DNA from: Methylobacterium sp. PvR107
GTDB lineage: Bacteria > Pseudomonadota > Alphaproteobacteria > Rhizobiales > Beijerinckiaceae
Length of the DNA stretch: 64,000 bases
Direction of reading: 5' to 3'
Assembly: GCF_017833295.1 (NCBI RefSeq)
Contig: NZ_JAFIBW010000001.1
Coordinates: forward strand, 4,057,501-4,121,500
The stretch's first letter is position 1; the number at the start of each line of letters is the position of its first letter. Below the pieces are notes generated by a model. That model made no database searches. It had not been told where the DNA came from and was given only the letters and a program-made list of their open reading frames with translations. Below, in pieces: positions 19,401 to 28,018 of the stretch. The position numbers and the translations under genes are program-made.

Positions 19401-19882
19401 GGCCGGGTGGTGGTGTGGACGTTCGGGATCAGGCTCTGGACCAGCGGCAGCACGGTCGAGGAGCCGATCAGCAGGGTCTCCTCGCGGCCGCGGACGTAGA
19501 GCAGCCGGTCGGTGAAGACGTGGCCGCGATCCATGTCGGCGGCGAGCTGGATCTCGTCGATGGCGACGTAGGCCACATCGAGGTCCCGGGGCATCGCCTC
19601 GATGGTGCAGATCCAGTAGCGCGGCCGGTCCGGCTTGATCTTCTCTTCCCCGGTCACCAGCGCGACCTTTTCCGGGCCGACCTTGGCGACGACGCGCAGG
19701 TAGACCTCCCGGGCGAGCAGCCGCAGCGGCAGTCCGATCATCCCGGTCGGGTGCGCGAGCATCCGCTCGATGGCGAGATGCGTCTTGCCGGTGTTTGTCG
19801 GCCCGAGGACCGCCGTGACGCCGCGGGCGCGGGCATCGCGGGGCAGCGAGCGGCTGGGCGAGGGGCGAAGCAGGGCGTCGAT
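16484..19882 (-). CDS. Suv3-like DEAD/DEAH-box RNA helicase, with unusual start
   Basis: About 1130 residues. The Walker A motif is LGPTNTGKTH and the DEAD-like motif is VAIDEIQLA. A helicase C domain follows (GMGLNLDVDHVAFA; GQIAGRAGRH) and then a Suv3-type C-terminal region. From about residue 800 comes a low-complexity Ala/Glu/Pro tail and a final Arg/Gly-rich stretch, suited to RNA binding. The start is a problem: the first in-frame ATG (19762) falls after Walker A, and no ATG, GTG or TTG lies between it and the upstream in-frame stop at 19964. I set the start at an ATC at 19882 because AAGGAA lies nine bases upstream; CTG codons at 19927 and 19873 are alternatives. Confidence 0.8.
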   Translation of the reverse strand: MDALLRPSPSRSLPRDARARGVTAVLGPTNTGKTHLAIERMLAHPTGMIGLPLRLLAREVYLRVVAKVGPEKVALVTGEEKIKPDRPRYWICTIEAMPRDLDVAYVAIDEIQLAADMDRGHVFTDRLLYVRGREETLLIGSSTVLPLVQSLIPNVHTTTRPRLSQLTFAGEKRLSRLPRRTAIVAFSAEEVYAIAELIRRQRGGAAVVLGALSPRTRNAQVEMYQAGDVDYLVATDAVGMGLNLDVDHVAFAANWKYDGTRFRKLTPAEMGQIAGRAGRHLADGTFGSTGRCPPFEPELVERLESHDFDPLRILQWRNPDLAFANLEALQASLDEHPRESGLTRAPMGEDQQALEILMKEEDIRDMARSGATVRRLWDVCGVPDYRKVHPQVHADLVAQLYRFLMKGMAGRIPDTWFAEQVAMIDRTDGDIDTLSRRIAQGRTWTFVANRPDWLRDPEHWQGETRRVEDRLSDALHERLASRFVDRRTSVLMRRLRENTMLEAQITADGDVTVEGQHVGHLHGFLFVPDASAEGHEAKTLRSAADKALAGEIEARADRFGATADSTLVLAHDGTIRWTGAPVAKLTPGEKLFAPQIRLLADESLTGAHREKVEARLDAWLKAYIVRLLGPLMEIETAADITGLAKGIGYQVVEALGVLERSKVAQEMRSLDQDGRGALRRHGVRFGAYHIFLPALLKPAPRTLAAQLWALRNGGLDQRGLDEIAHLAGSGRTSIKVDREIAKGLYRAAGFRVSGERAVRVDILERLADLIRPAIAYRPGTTPGAPPDGTADGDGFVATVGMTSLVGCSGEDFASILKSLGYNSEARPGPAITVPLVPAAATAPAVPAAAAETSADEAVAAQADAAEPADDETSAGTAERGEDSAEDAHASAEDVSAEGVPTSGAEEPPAEIPAPEPMAEAAAAEPAADTTRAADSAAGVDQPAEAPREPVAAESEPDSEPSEPEPAEASAEGASEGAGERAAEAAAETATPDGEPTAEVPQIEVWRLQRHQRPAHQRPQNRPRGAGRGRDAGQQAQPSGQGRPEGGRPEHRRTAEGGEGGPRPGRDRGPRRDRFEGGRPERRDDQRGAEQRHAGPRPDQRPPRRERAPDPDSPFAKLAALKAQLEAGDGGKR

Positions 19883-19963
19883 GGTCGGCGGTTCCTTCGG
19901 ACGGGAAGGCCGTCGCGGCGCCGGCAGGGCGCGGAGCGGGGGAGGTTCGGGCGGCCGGTCGCG

Positions 19964-20281
19964 TCAGGGACGATACGGCCGGATCGATGATCCCCCATAT
20001 GGGATGCCGCCCCCACCAGGTCCAACAGGTCCACCCTGCGGCGTGACGAGCGGGTACACGTCGATCTGCGTCGTCGGTGTCCCGGGCTGGGGCGCAAGGT
20101 CGGCGCAGAGCGTGTCGGGCATCGCCACGAGGGGGCCGCGGCGATGCGCGACGATCTCGGCGGACGAGTAGGCGTCGCCGCCGCAACCGGATGCCGCGGT
20201 GCCGGCGGTCAGCGGCTGCGCGGCGGCCGGGCCGGCGAGGACGGTCAGGGCGAGGGCGATTCGGAGAGCAAACGGGTGCAT
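19964..20281 (-). CDS. Small secreted protein of unknown function
   Basis: A 105-residue protein with a clear Sec signal peptide (MHPFALRIALALTVLAGPAAA) and a probable cleavage site after AAA-Q. The mature part has two Cys (ASGCGG; DTLCADL) and a Gly/Pro-rich C-terminus. I do not recognise the family. It lies in the same frame as the helicase gene and ends just upstream of it, so the two may be cotranscribed. Confidence 0.6.
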   Translation of the reverse strand: MHPFALRIALALTVLAGPAAAQPLTAGTAASGCGGDAYSSAEIVAHRRGPLVAMPDTLCADLAPQPGTPTTQIDVYPLVTPQGGPVGPGGGGIPYGGSSIRPYRP

Positions 20282-20323
20282 CCGCCGATTATCGCGCGGC
20301 CGGTGAAGATTTCATCCACGACC

Positions 20324-20416
20324 GCCGTCGTTGCGAGCGGAACGAAGCAATCCAGCAGCGCTACGCCGACCCGTCCCGCGGCGCCCTGGGTCGCTTCGCC
20401 GCGCCCGCGATGACGG
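20324..20416. repeat. Dispersed palindromic intergenic repeat, full copy
   Basis: Left arm TTGCGAGCGGAACGAAGCAA near 20331-20350 and right arm GGTCGCTTCGCCGCG with GCGATGACGG near 20389-20416 form imperfect inverted repeats. The arms match another copy at 27372-27460. Such elements are common between genes in Rhizobiales and can fold as a long hairpin in RNA. Confidence 0.65.
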
Positions 20417-20454
20417 AGGTGCAGCGGCAATCGAAGGCTTCGACCGGAAGCGGC

Positions 20455-20745
20455 TCAATCCACGCCTTCGACCAGCACCACCTCACCGATCCCCGCGGGC
20501 CGGCGCTTCTCGATCGCGGCCTGATACTCGGGCGAGAAATAGTAGGTCCGTGCCGCCTCGTAGGATTCGAATTCCAGCACGACGTTGCGCGGCCGGGCTT
20601 CGCCCTCCAGCGCTTCGCTGCGGCCACCGCGAACCAGGGGCTTGCAGCCGTATTGGCGCATGGCCTCGGAGGCCATGGCGGCGTATTCTTTGTAGGTCTC
20701 CGGGTCGGTGACCGTCATCCGGACGATGATGTAGCCTTTGGGCAC
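20455..20745 (-). CDS. DUF1330 domain-containing protein
   Basis: A 96-residue protein of the dimeric alpha-beta barrel DUF1330 family. It starts MPKGYIIVRMTVTDPETYKE and contains VLEFESYEAARTYYFSPEYQ, both diagnostic. Function unknown; the fold is shared with small monooxygenases. It is transcribed alone, 72 bases downstream of the DUF3108 gene end. Confidence 0.9.
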   Translation of the reverse strand: MPKGYIIVRMTVTDPETYKEYAAMASEAMRQYGCKPLVRGGRSEALEGEARPRNVVLEFESYEAARTYYFSPEYQAAIEKRRPAGIGEVVLVEGVD

Positions 20746-20817
20746 GGGCTGACCTCCCTGGCGCGGCGACCGCGCCGGGCGGGAGTGCCGGGAAAGCCGG
20801 CGCCGGTCAAACCGCCG

Positions 20818-21759
20818 CTACTGCCCCGGCAGGCTCGCCTGCGCGACGCTGCTGCCGGCGGCGCCGGCCGTCCCGGTCGTGGCCGGATTGCCGCCCTGGC
20901 TCCAGCGCGTGGCCTCGATGATGTTGGTGCCGATCGTGGTGAGCACGGAGATGCGCAGCGGGATCAGGACGCGCGTCCCCGCGACGGGGGCGAGCCAGAC
21001 CGACATCTCGCGGTTGTCCTCCATGAACTTCACCCCCGGCCGGTCCGGCCGGTGGCCGGCCACCGCCTGATAGCGGGCGTTGCAGACCAGCACGGGGCCG
21101 GCATAGCCGGGCTTCTGCACCGGGCGGGTCTCGGCATAGCTCAGCACCACATTGAAGCGGGTCGCGCCGTCGAAGACCGGCAGCGTCCGGTTGCAATTGT
21201 CCGGATCGAGGGGCTCGCCGCGCCCCTGTGTCGGCATCAGCAGGGCGCTCACCGGGTCGATGATGCCGCGCTTGTTGGCCGGGGTGACCGGCACGCGGTC
21301 CTGCATGTCGATGAGCGGCGGCGTGACCTCGGCCTGGACCACGTTGCCATGCGCCAGGGCCATGCGCACCGCGATGCCGGAACTCGCCGTCTGCGTCGCG
21401 ATCGCGAAGGCGCCGGGCTGCGGCGCGGCCGAGAAGCTCCCGGAGGCCCGAGCCGAACCCTTGCCGCCGGTGATCGCACCGACGAGGCCGGTAAGCACCG
21501 CCGACACGTCCATCGCGTAGCGGTCGCGGTCGAAGGACCCGGCGAGACGCGCCGTGCCGATCGGCAGACCGGCGAGATTGATGCCGTAATCCACCGCCAC
21601 GGTCGCGGCGGCCGGCGCAACCCGTTTCCCGCGTGACCCGCGCGCGGCGGCATCGGCCGGGGCCGCGAGGGCCGCGACCGCGAGGAGGCTGCCCGCGAGG
21701 CGCCCGACAGCGTGCTTCGTCACTGGCTTGATCATCCGACGGATTGGCGTGGCGCTCAT
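20818..21759 (-). CDS. DUF3108 domain-containing secreted protein
   Basis: A 313-residue protein with an N-terminal signal sequence (hydrophobic AVGRLAGSLLAVAALAAP, cleavage near ADA-A) and a DUF3108 domain (VDYGINLAGLPIGTARLAGS at its start). Probably periplasmic; function unknown. I use the ATG at 21759; an ATG at 21735 would give a more compact signal peptide and is also plausible. The Ala/Gly/Thr-rich last 30 residues are low complexity. Confidence 0.82.
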   Translation of the reverse strand: MSATPIRRMIKPVTKHAVGRLAGSLLAVAALAAPADAAARGSRGKRVAPAAATVAVDYGINLAGLPIGTARLAGSFDRDRYAMDVSAVLTGLVGAITGGKGSARASGSFSAAPQPGAFAIATQTASSGIAVRMALAHGNVVQAEVTPPLIDMQDRVPVTPANKRGIIDPVSALLMPTQGRGEPLDPDNCNRTLPVFDGATRFNVVLSYAETRPVQKPGYAGPVLVCNARYQAVAGHRPDRPGVKFMEDNREMSVWLAPVAGTRVLIPLRISVLTTIGTNIIEATRWSQGGNPATTGTAGAAGSSVAQASLPGQ

Positions 21760-21945
21760 GATCCGGATCGCATCCCAGGGCGGGCGGCCCAAGGCACCCG
21801 CTCGAACACACCCGCTCGTCGGCATCCTCTCGACGCCCGGAGCCGGGAGAGGCACCTTCCTGCAGGTGGAAGAAGGCTATATCCCGGCATCGTGGTTAAC
21901 AGACCGTTGGGCGGCCCGGGGCGCCGTCCCCGGCCGACGGCACCT

Positions 21946-21974
21946 TGACGCGGCGCCGCTTCGTCGCCTATAGG
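21946..21974 (+). promoter_or_regulatory. rpmB sigma70-type promoter
   Basis: TTGACG at 21946-21951 and TATAGG at 21969-21974 are separated by 17 bases, a near-ideal vegetative promoter. Transcription would begin near 21981, giving a leader of about 118 bases before rpmB. It is the clearest promoter in the window. Confidence 0.7.
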
Positions 21975-22098
21975 CTCGCGCCTTCAACAGGACTCCGCCG
22001 GACCTGGAACACGCAATGGGCGCCGCCCGCTGCGACGATGATCGCGCCGGTCGCGATCGGGTCTATTCGGGCGGAACGAGACGGGATCGTTTTTTATC

Positions 22099-22401
22099 AT
22101 GGCACGCCGCTGCGAACTCACCGGCAAGGCCGTTCAGGTCGGCCACCTCGTGAGCCACTCGAACCGCAAGACCAAGTGCCGGTTCCTGCCGAACCTGTGC
22201 AACGTCACCCTCCAGTCCGACGCGCTGGGCAAGCGCGTCCGCCTGCGGGTCACCGCGCACGCCCTGCGCTCGGTGGAGCACCGCGGCGGCCTCGACGCCT
22301 TCCTGATCAAGGCCGGCGAGGGCGACCTGTCGCAGACCGCCCGCCTCCTGAAGCGCGAGATCCACAAGAAGCTCGCCGAGGCCCCGGCCGCCGCGGCCTG
22401 A
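22099..22401 (+). CDS. rpmB: 50S ribosomal protein L28
   Basis: A 100-residue L28: [20 protein letters not shown], then [20 protein letters not shown] and [20 protein letters not shown]. The C-terminus is extended by an Ala-rich segment, usual in alphaproteobacteria. It is transcribed alone from the promoter at 21946 and followed by a strong hairpin at 22439. Confidence 0.97.
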   Translation: MARRCELTGKAVQVGHLVSHSNRKTKCRFLPNLCNVTLQSDALGKRVRLRVTAHALRSVEHRGGLDAFLIKAGEGDLSQTARLLKREIHKKLAEAPAAAA

Positions 22402-22438
22402 GGCTTCGGGCTTCGCGCCCACCATATCGGACGGGTTG

Positions 22439-22469
22439 AACCGCCGTGGCCCTGGAGGCCGCGGCGGTT
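22439..22469 (+). terminator. rpmB terminator hairpin
   Basis: A 13-bp stem (AACCGCCGTGGCC / GGCCGCGGCGGTT, one G-T pair) with a 5-base loop, 38 bases past the rpmB stop and followed by TCCGCTTGCG. The stem is very stable but the T tract is short. Confidence 0.65.
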
Positions 22470-22506
22470 TCCGCTTGCGCGTCAGGCGCACTGATCGGGA
22501 GGGCCC

Positions 22507-22641
22507 GTTCACGCGCTCATCCTGAGATGCCCGCGTCAGCAGGCCTCGACGGAGGGCTCCAGGAATCGCGCGGCTGGGTGGAGGGCTTCTTCGAGGGCTC
22601 CGCTTCGCTCCGGCACCTCATCCTGAGGTGCCGGAGCGAAG
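22507..22641. repeat. CATCCTGAG-type palindromic intergenic repeat
   Basis: The CATCCTGAG motif occurs near 22517 and again at 22619, in a segment whose two halves are imperfect inverted copies (..GGAGGGCTCCAGG.. / ..GGAGGGCTTCTTCGAGG..). It ends in a perfect 18-bp inverted repeat (22603-22620 and 22624-22641) with a 3-base loop. It lies 33 bases past the cobT stop and may serve as its terminator. Confidence 0.7.
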
Positions 22642-22674
22642 GGGCCTGGGACCGGGGAAGGCCCGCGGGGACCG

Positions 22675-24582
22675 TCAGCGCCGGCCGCCAACCGCCCGCA
22701 GCATCCGGCCTGTCGGCGCGGACGCGCCGTCCTCCTCGAACAGCTCGGCCAGCTTCTCGGTCATCGCCCCGCCGAGCTCCTCGGCGTCGATGATCGTCAC
22801 AGCGCGGCGGTAGTACCGGGTCACGTCGTGGCCGATGCCGATGGCCAGCAGCTCCACGGGCGAGCGCGTCTCGATCTCCTCGATCATCCAGCGCAGATGC
22901 CGCTCCAGGTAATTGCCGGCATTCACCGACAGGGTCGAATCATCCACCGGCGCGCCGTCGGAGATCACCATCAGGATCTTGCGCTGCTCCGGCCGACCCA
23001 GCAGGCGCTTGTGCGCCCAGTCGAGCGCCTCGCCGTCGATGTTCTCCTTGAGCAGGCCCTCACGCATCATCAGCCCGAGGTTCTTCCGCGCGCGCCGCCA
23101 CGGTGCGTCGGCCGACTTGTAGACGATGTGGCGCAGGTCGTTCAGGCGGCCCGGATTCGGCGGCTTGCCGGCGGCGAGCCACGCCTCGCGGCTCTGGCCG
23201 CCCTTCCAGGCGCGGGTGGTGAAGCCCAGGATCTCCACCTTCACGCCGCAGCGCTCCAGCGTCCGCGCCAGGATGTCGGCGCAGGTCGCCGCCACGGTGA
23301 TCGGCCGGCCGCGCATCGAACCCGAATTGTCCAGCAGCAGCGTGACGACCGTATCGCGGAAATTGGTGTCCTTCTCCTGCTTGAAGGAGAGGGGCTGATA
23401 GGGGTCGATGACCACGCGCACGAGCCGCGCCGGATCGAGCTGACCCTCCTCCAGGTCGAAGTCCCAGGCGCGATTCTGCTGGGCCAGCAGCCGCCGCTGC
23501 AGCCGGTTGGCGAGGCGCCCGACCACGCCCTGCAGGTGGGAGAGCTGCTTGTCGAGATAGGAGCGCAGGCGCGACAGCTCGTCGGCGTCGCACAGCTCCT
23601 CGGCGTGGATGACCTCGTCGAACCGGGGGTTGAACACCCGGTATTCGGGCCCGCGCGCCTCGTTGCCCTGCCGCTGCGGCGGGTGCGACGCCTCCGAGGC
23701 CTCTTCGGACTCGGCATCGTCGGATTCCTCGGGCAGCTCACCCGATGGGGCGTCGGCGGATTCCTGGGCGCCGTCCTCGATCTCGTCGGAGGCCTCCTCG
23801 GAGGTCTCGATCTCGGCGCGCTCGCCCTGGCTCTTCTCCTCCGAATCGCCCTCGCTCGGGTTCTGCTCGTCGTCCTGGGCGTCGTTCTCGTCGTCGTTCT
23901 CGTCGTCCTCGGCGTCGAACGGCGTCTCGTCCGACATGTCCAGCGAGGTGAGGAGGTCGCGTACCGAGCGGGCGAACTTGCGCTGGTCCTCGATGGAGCC
24001 CAGCAGCCCGTCGAGGTTCGGGCCGGCCTTGGCCTCGATATGCGCGCGCCACAACTCGACGATCTTGGCCGCGGCCTCCGGCGGCTGCTGGCCGGTGAGG
24101 CGCTCACGCACCATCAGGGCGACGGCATCCTCCATGGGGGCGTCGGCCCGATCGGTGATGTTTTCGTACTTGCCGCCGCGATGGTAGCGGTCCTCCAGCA
24201 TCGCCGTGATGTTGCTGGCCACGCCCGCCATCCGGCGCGAGCCGATCGCCTCGACCCGGGCCTGCTCCACCGCGTCGTAGACTGCACGGGCGGCGGCGTT
24301 CTCGGGGGCGAGGCGGCGATGCAAGGCGACGTCGTGGCAGCCGAGGCGCAAAGCCATGGCGTCGGCGTTGCCGCGCAGCACCGCGACGTCCTGCGCCGAG
24401 AGCTTGCGCGGGGGTTCAGGCAGACGGGCCTTGTCGCCGGTCAGCGCCGGCCGGTCGGTGGCATAGGTGACCTCGACCTCGGAGCGCCGGGCGATGGCGC
24501 GCAGGCACCCGGCCACCGAGCGCTTCAGGGGCTCGGCCACGGGTTCGCGGCGCTCGCCGGGCTTGCGGTTGGAGATGGACAT
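22675..24582 (-). CDS. cobT: Aerobic cobaltochelatase subunit CobT
   Basis: Part of the ATP-dependent CobN-CobS-CobT complex that inserts cobalt into hydrogenobyrinate a,c-diamide in aerobic B12 synthesis. The 635-residue protein has an N-terminal helical domain, a long acidic middle (about residues 215-320, Asp/Glu-rich) and a C-terminal von Willebrand A domain. The MIDAS motif is LLLDNSGSM, followed by [10 protein letters not shown]. Start at 24582 ([14 protein letters not shown]) agrees with the family. It is the last gene of a J-domain/cobS/DUF29/cobT run; cobN is not in the window. Confidence 0.95.
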   Translation of the reverse strand: MSISNRKPGERREPVAEPLKRSVAGCLRAIARRSEVEVTYATDRPALTGDKARLPEPPRKLSAQDVAVLRGNADAMALRLGCHDVALHRRLAPENAAARAVYDAVEQARVEAIGSRRMAGVASNITAMLEDRYHRGGKYENITDRADAPMEDAVALMVRERLTGQQPPEAAAKIVELWRAHIEAKAGPNLDGLLGSIEDQRKFARSVRDLLTSLDMSDETPFDAEDDENDDENDAQDDEQNPSEGDSEEKSQGERAEIETSEEASDEIEDGAQESADAPSGELPEESDDAESEEASEASHPPQRQGNEARGPEYRVFNPRFDEVIHAEELCDADELSRLRSYLDKQLSHLQGVVGRLANRLQRRLLAQQNRAWDFDLEEGQLDPARLVRVVIDPYQPLSFKQEKDTNFRDTVVTLLLDNSGSMRGRPITVAATCADILARTLERCGVKVEILGFTTRAWKGGQSREAWLAAGKPPNPGRLNDLRHIVYKSADAPWRRARKNLGLMMREGLLKENIDGEALDWAHKRLLGRPEQRKILMVISDGAPVDDSTLSVNAGNYLERHLRWMIEEIETRSPVELLAIGIGHDVTRYYRRAVTIIDAEELGGAMTEKLAELFEEDGASAPTGRMLRAVGGRR

Positions 24583-24587
24583 GCGGG

Positions 24588-25082
24588 CTACCGGTCGACG
24601 TCGAACGCGAAGGGGCGGTTCAGGATCTCGTCCCAGCTGTAGGGACACTCAGCGGGCAGGGTTTTGGGCGACCGCTTCATCTGCCGGACCGCTCCGAGAC
24701 GGCCGAGACGGAATGCGTCTTGCCGAATCTCGTCGAGGCTCGACCTCAGGCCGGGGCTCCTCCGCATCTGGATGCGGGCGCGCTCCCGATGCCCGGCGAT
24801 GCTGAGAGCCCAGTTGCGGCTTCGCTGCGTCGGTTGATGGTCCCACTGCAGCATGTGCAGGACGGCGATCTCGACCGCCTTCTGGAGCCGGTGAGACTCG
24901 CTCAGGCCCACGTCGCGCAGCTCCTCCGCGATCTTATCGAGGTCGCGCGCGTCCACCCGGCCGCCGCGGGGCAGCGCCACCTGCTCCTGGGCCCCGGTAT
25001 AGATGTCGTCCGCGTAGCGCGTCCGTCCCGCGGCCTGCGGAGCCGCCGGGGCGTCCTCGCGTGTCGGGGCCGGATGCGCCAT
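24588..25082 (-). CDS. DUF29 family protein between cobS and cobT
   Basis: A 164-residue protein with DUF29 features: [60 protein letters not shown] and a C-terminal [13 protein letters not shown]. Function unknown. I choose the ATG at 25082 because GGAGG sits five bases upstream; an ATG at 25094 is possible. It starts 17 bases after cobS and ends five bases before cobT, so it must be cotranscribed. cobS and cobT are normally adjacent, which makes this gene a probable insertion into the operon. Confidence 0.85.
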   Translation of the reverse strand: MAHPAPTREDAPAAPQAAGRTRYADDIYTGAQEQVALPRGGRVDARDLDKIAEELRDVGLSESHRLQKAVEIAVLHMLQWDHQPTQRSRNWALSIAGHRERARIQMRRSPGLRSSLDEIRQDAFRLGRLGAVRQMKRSPKTLPAECPYSWDEILNRPFAFDVDR

Positions 25083-25099
25083 CGCGTCCTCCATGCGGG

Positions 25100-26083
25100 T
25101 CAGCTCAGCGCGACGTTCACCGCGCTCTCGGGCAGCTCCTTGCCGAAGGCGCGCTGGTAGAACTCGGCCACCAGCGTCCGCTCCAGCTCGTCGCACTTGT
25201 TTAGGAAGGTCACCCGGAAGGCGAAGCCGATATCCTTGAAGATGTCGGCGTTCTCGGCCCAGGTGATCACCGTGCGCGGGCTCATGACGGTGGAGAGATC
25301 GCCGTTCATGAAGGCGTTGCGGGTGAGATCGGCCACGCGCACCATCCGGTTGACGATGTCGCGGCCCTGGTCGCCCCGGTAATGGACCGCCTTCGAGAGC
25401 ACGATGTCGACCTCGCGGTCGTGCGGCAGGTAGTTCAGCGTGGTGACGATCGACCAGCGGTCCATCTGGCCCTGGTTGATCTGCTGCGTGCCGTGATAGA
25501 GGCCCGACGTGTCGCCGAGGCCCACCGTGTTGGCGGTGGCGAACAGCCGGAAGGCCGGGTGCGGGCGGATCACGCGCTTCTGATCGAGAAGCGTCAGCCG
25601 GCCCGACAGCTCCAGCACGCGCTGGATCACGAACATCACGTCCGGGCGGCCGGCATCATACTCGTCGAACACGAGCGCGACGTTGTTCTGCAGCGCCCAG
25701 GGCAGGATGCCGTCCTGGAAGGCGGTGACCTGCTTGCCGTCCTGCAGGACAATGGCGTCCTTGCCGACGAGGTCGATGCGCGAGACGTGGCTGTCGAGGT
25801 TGATCCGGATGCACGGCCAGTTCAGCCGGGCGGCGACCTGCTCGATATGGGTCGACTTGCCGGTGCCGTGATAGCCGGTGACCATCACGCGGCGGTTGCG
25901 GGCGAACCCGGCCAGGATCGCCAGCGTCGTCTCCCGGTCGAAGATGTAGTCCGGATCGAGATCCGGCACATGCTCCTCGGACTCGGCATAGGCCGGGACC
26001 TTGAGGTCGAGGTCGATGCCGAAGACATCGCGGACGGAGACGGTGCGGTCGGGCAGCGCGGCGGGCGTGGCGTCAGAGAGCAT
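25100..26083 (-). CDS. cobS: Aerobic cobaltochelatase subunit CobS
   Basis: AAA+ (MoxR-like) ATPase subunit of cobaltochelatase. The 327-residue protein shows Walker [13 protein letters not shown], Walker [11 protein letters not shown] and sensor 1 [14 protein letters not shown]. The start at 26083 ([20 protein letters not shown]) precedes the conserved FGID segment; the open frame further upstream is unlikely to be coding. CobS forms hexameric rings with CobT. It follows the J-domain gene by 208 bases on the same strand. Confidence 0.96.
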   Translation of the reverse strand: MLSDATPAALPDRTVSVRDVFGIDLDLKVPAYAESEEHVPDLDPDYIFDRETTLAILAGFARNRRVMVTGYHGTGKSTHIEQVAARLNWPCIRINLDSHVSRIDLVGKDAIVLQDGKQVTAFQDGILPWALQNNVALVFDEYDAGRPDVMFVIQRVLELSGRLTLLDQKRVIRPHPAFRLFATANTVGLGDTSGLYHGTQQINQGQMDRWSIVTTLNYLPHDREVDIVLSKAVHYRGDQGRDIVNRMVRVADLTRNAFMNGDLSTVMSPRTVITWAENADIFKDIGFAFRVTFLNKCDELERTLVAEFYQRAFGKELPESAVNVALS

Positions 26084-26291
26084 TCGGAACCTCGTGAGGC
26101 GCGGGCGCTCCACTCCCAAACAGTGAAGCATCCGCGCGGAAGAACGTCGAGCCGGGCCTCCGCGGCGGGGCGGAGCCATCCTTAGACGGCGGCGCGCTCG
26201 GGCGCCACCGACCGGCATGGATCCCATATAGGGTTCCGCTGCGCGGTTTTCCCTATCCTGGCATTGAACCGGCGTGCATCCTTCGTGCCGT

Positions 26292-26915
26292 TCAGCAGAG
26301 TCCGGCCGCGCGCAGGACGTCGTGGGCACGGATGATGTCGCGCAGCCGCTCCTCGAAGGACCGGTCGCCACCGTTGGCGTCGGGGTGGAAGCGCTTCACC
26401 AGCACCTTGTACTGCGCCTTGATGGCGGCTGTGTCGGCGCCCTCCTCAAGACCCATCACGTCGAGGGCGCGGCGCACCTTCGCCGAGTGGCGGGGCTTCT
26501 CCGGCTCAGGCGGACGGGCGCGCCGCCGCGCGTCGCCGACGCCCTCGCCGCGCAGGATGCCGAGCGGATCGACATAGGCCCAGTCCCGAACCGGCTCGTC
26601 CGCCGGCTTGGCCTCGCCGGTCCGGTTCACGCCCATCGCCCAGGTCGGGCGATGTCCGATGATCGCGTCCTTCTGATAGGCCTGCACGGCGGCATCGTTC
26701 ATGCCGTCGAAATAATTGTAGGTGGCGTTGTAGGCGCGGACATGATCCATGCAGAAGCGCCAGTACTGGCCCTCCGCCTTGCGGCCCTTCGGCGCCCGGT
26801 ACAGGCCCGGCTGCGTGCAGCCCGGACTCTCGCAGACGCCCTCGGCCGCCGGCTTCGGCTCGTCGCAGGACGGTTTGATCCGGATGCTGTCGAACAGGCG
26901 CGAGTTGAGATCCAT
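26292..26915 (-). CDS. J-domain (DnaJ-like) protein
   Basis: A 207-residue protein with an N-terminal Cys-containing segment ([23 protein letters not shown], perhaps metal binding) and a C-terminal J domain (residues about 147-207) with the HPD tripeptide in [14 protein letters not shown] proteins stimulate Hsp70 ATPases. This kind is found beside cobS and bolA in many alphaproteobacteria; whether it helps cobaltochelatase assembly is not known. It diverges from bolA with a 109-base gap. Confidence 0.9.
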   Translation of the reverse strand: MDLNSRLFDSIRIKPSCDEPKPAAEGVCESPGCTQPGLYRAPKGRKAEGQYWRFCMDHVRAYNATYNYFDGMNDAAVQAYQKDAIIGHRPTWAMGVNRTGEAKPADEPVRDWAYVDPLGILRGEGVGDARRRARPPEPEKPRHSAKVRRALDVMGLEEGADTAAIKAQYKVLVKRFHPDANGGDRSFEERLRDIIRAHDVLRAAGLC

Positions 26916-27024
26916 GGCGGGCCGATTATGAGGGGGCAGACCTGAGACACAAGGGCACCGGGCCTGATGACGCATGCGCGGGATCGGGCTTGACGGCGGC
27001 CCACGAACACGACGCGAGGGCACG

Positions 27025-27321
27025 ATGGCGGATGGTGCGGGCGCGGGGGGCACCCTGCGGGACTGGATGGAGGCGCGGCTGCGCGAGCAACTCGCGCCGG
27101 CGCGCCTCGACGTGATCGACGAGTCGCATCTGCATGCCGGCCATGCCGGAGCACGGCCGGGGGGCGAGACCCATTACCGGCTCGACATCGTCGCGTCGGC
27201 GTTCGAGGGCAAGAGCCGCGTCGAGCGGCACCGCTTGGTGAACGCGCTTCTGGAGGATGCGTTCAAGCGCGGCCTCCATGCCCTCGCGCTCCGGGCCCGC
27301 ACGCCCGCCGAGGCGACCTGA
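27025..27321 (+). CDS. bolA: BolA family protein
   Basis: A 98-residue BolA protein, usually a partner of monothiol glutaredoxins in iron-sulfur and redox control. It contains the VIDESHLHAGHAGARPGGET region with conserved His, and KSRVERHRLVNALLEDAF. The start is the ATG at 27025. It diverges from the J-domain gene; the sequence does not distinguish a DNA-binding role from a cluster-delivery role. Confidence 0.92.
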   Translation: MADGAGAGGTLRDWMEARLREQLAPARLDVIDESHLHAGHAGARPGGETHYRLDIVASAFEGKSRVERHRLVNALLEDAFKRGLHALALRARTPAEAT

Positions 27322-27371
27322 GCCTGTCCGCCTTCTTCCGCTGCGCGGCGCGGGTCCGACAGGGCTCACCC

Positions 27372-27460
27372 TCTCTGCGAGCGCAGCGAAGCAATCCCGT
27401 CGGAGCCACGCATTTCGCCGGTGCGCTACACTGGATCGCTTCGCCGCGTGCGATGACGGA
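27372..27460. repeat. Dispersed palindromic intergenic repeat, full copy
   Basis: Left arm CTCTGCGAGCGCAGCGAAGC with AATCCC and right arm CTGGATCGCTTCGCCGCG with GCGATGACGG form an imperfect inverted repeat, closely related to the copy at 20324-20416. It lies between bolA and arfB, in a 255-base gap with no gene. Confidence 0.65.
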
Positions 27461-27576
27461 GGGGGGCACGGAGACGATATGGTGACGCGGCCAACGATCT
27501 GCACCGGCCCGATCGTCGGCCCTGCACCCGACGAGCAGGCGCGCCGTGCCTTCGCCAGCGTGCCGGGGAGGCCGCC

Positions 27577-28008
27577 ATGTCCCTGCAGGTGACGCCGCGG
27601 ATCGCCATCGCCGACGACGAGATCGAGCTGTCCTTCATGCGCGCGTCCGGGGCCGGCGGCCAGAACGTCAACAAGGTCGAGACTGCGGTCCAGCTCCGCT
27701 GGCCGGTCCTTGGCTCGCCGTCGGTGGACGACCGCGTCAAGGCGAACCTCGTGCGCCTCGCCGGACGGCGGATGACCAAGGACGGCGTCCTCGTCCTCGC
27801 GGGCCAGCGCCACCGGACGCAGGAGCGCAACCGGGCGGACGTCCTGCAGCGCCTCGTCGAGCTCGTGGCGGAGGCCGCCAAGCCGCCGCCGCCGATCCGC
27901 CGGCCGACGAAGCCCACCCGGGGCTCGCAGGAGCGGCGCATCGGCGCCAAGAAGAACCGCGCCACGATCAAGCAGGGCCGGGGCAGCGTTCGGGATTCGG
28001 ACGGCTGA
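27577..28008 (+). CDS. arfB: Alternative ribosome-rescue factor / peptidyl-tRNA hydrolase ArfB
   Basis: A 143-residue class I release-factor-like protein that frees ribosomes stalled without a stop codon. The catalytic GGQ is in RASGAGGQNVNKVETAVQLR. The basic C-terminal tail (RRPTKPTRGSQERRIGAKKN) is the part that enters the empty mRNA channel. GGGGAGG six bases upstream supports the ATG at 27577. It converges on the DUF1275 gene with only ten bases between stops. Confidence 0.94.
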   Translation: MSLQVTPRIAIADDEIELSFMRASGAGGQNVNKVETAVQLRWPVLGSPSVDDRVKANLVRLAGRRMTKDGVLVLAGQRHRTQERNRADVLQRLVELVAEAAKPPPPIRRPTKPTRGSQERRIGAKKNRATIKQGRGSVRDSDG

Positions 28009-28018
28009 GCGGCCCCGC

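Noticed and set aside
17219-19990. Rightward open frame of 923 codons opposite the helicase
   Set aside because: It is an antisense shadow; the leftward frame has helicase motifs.
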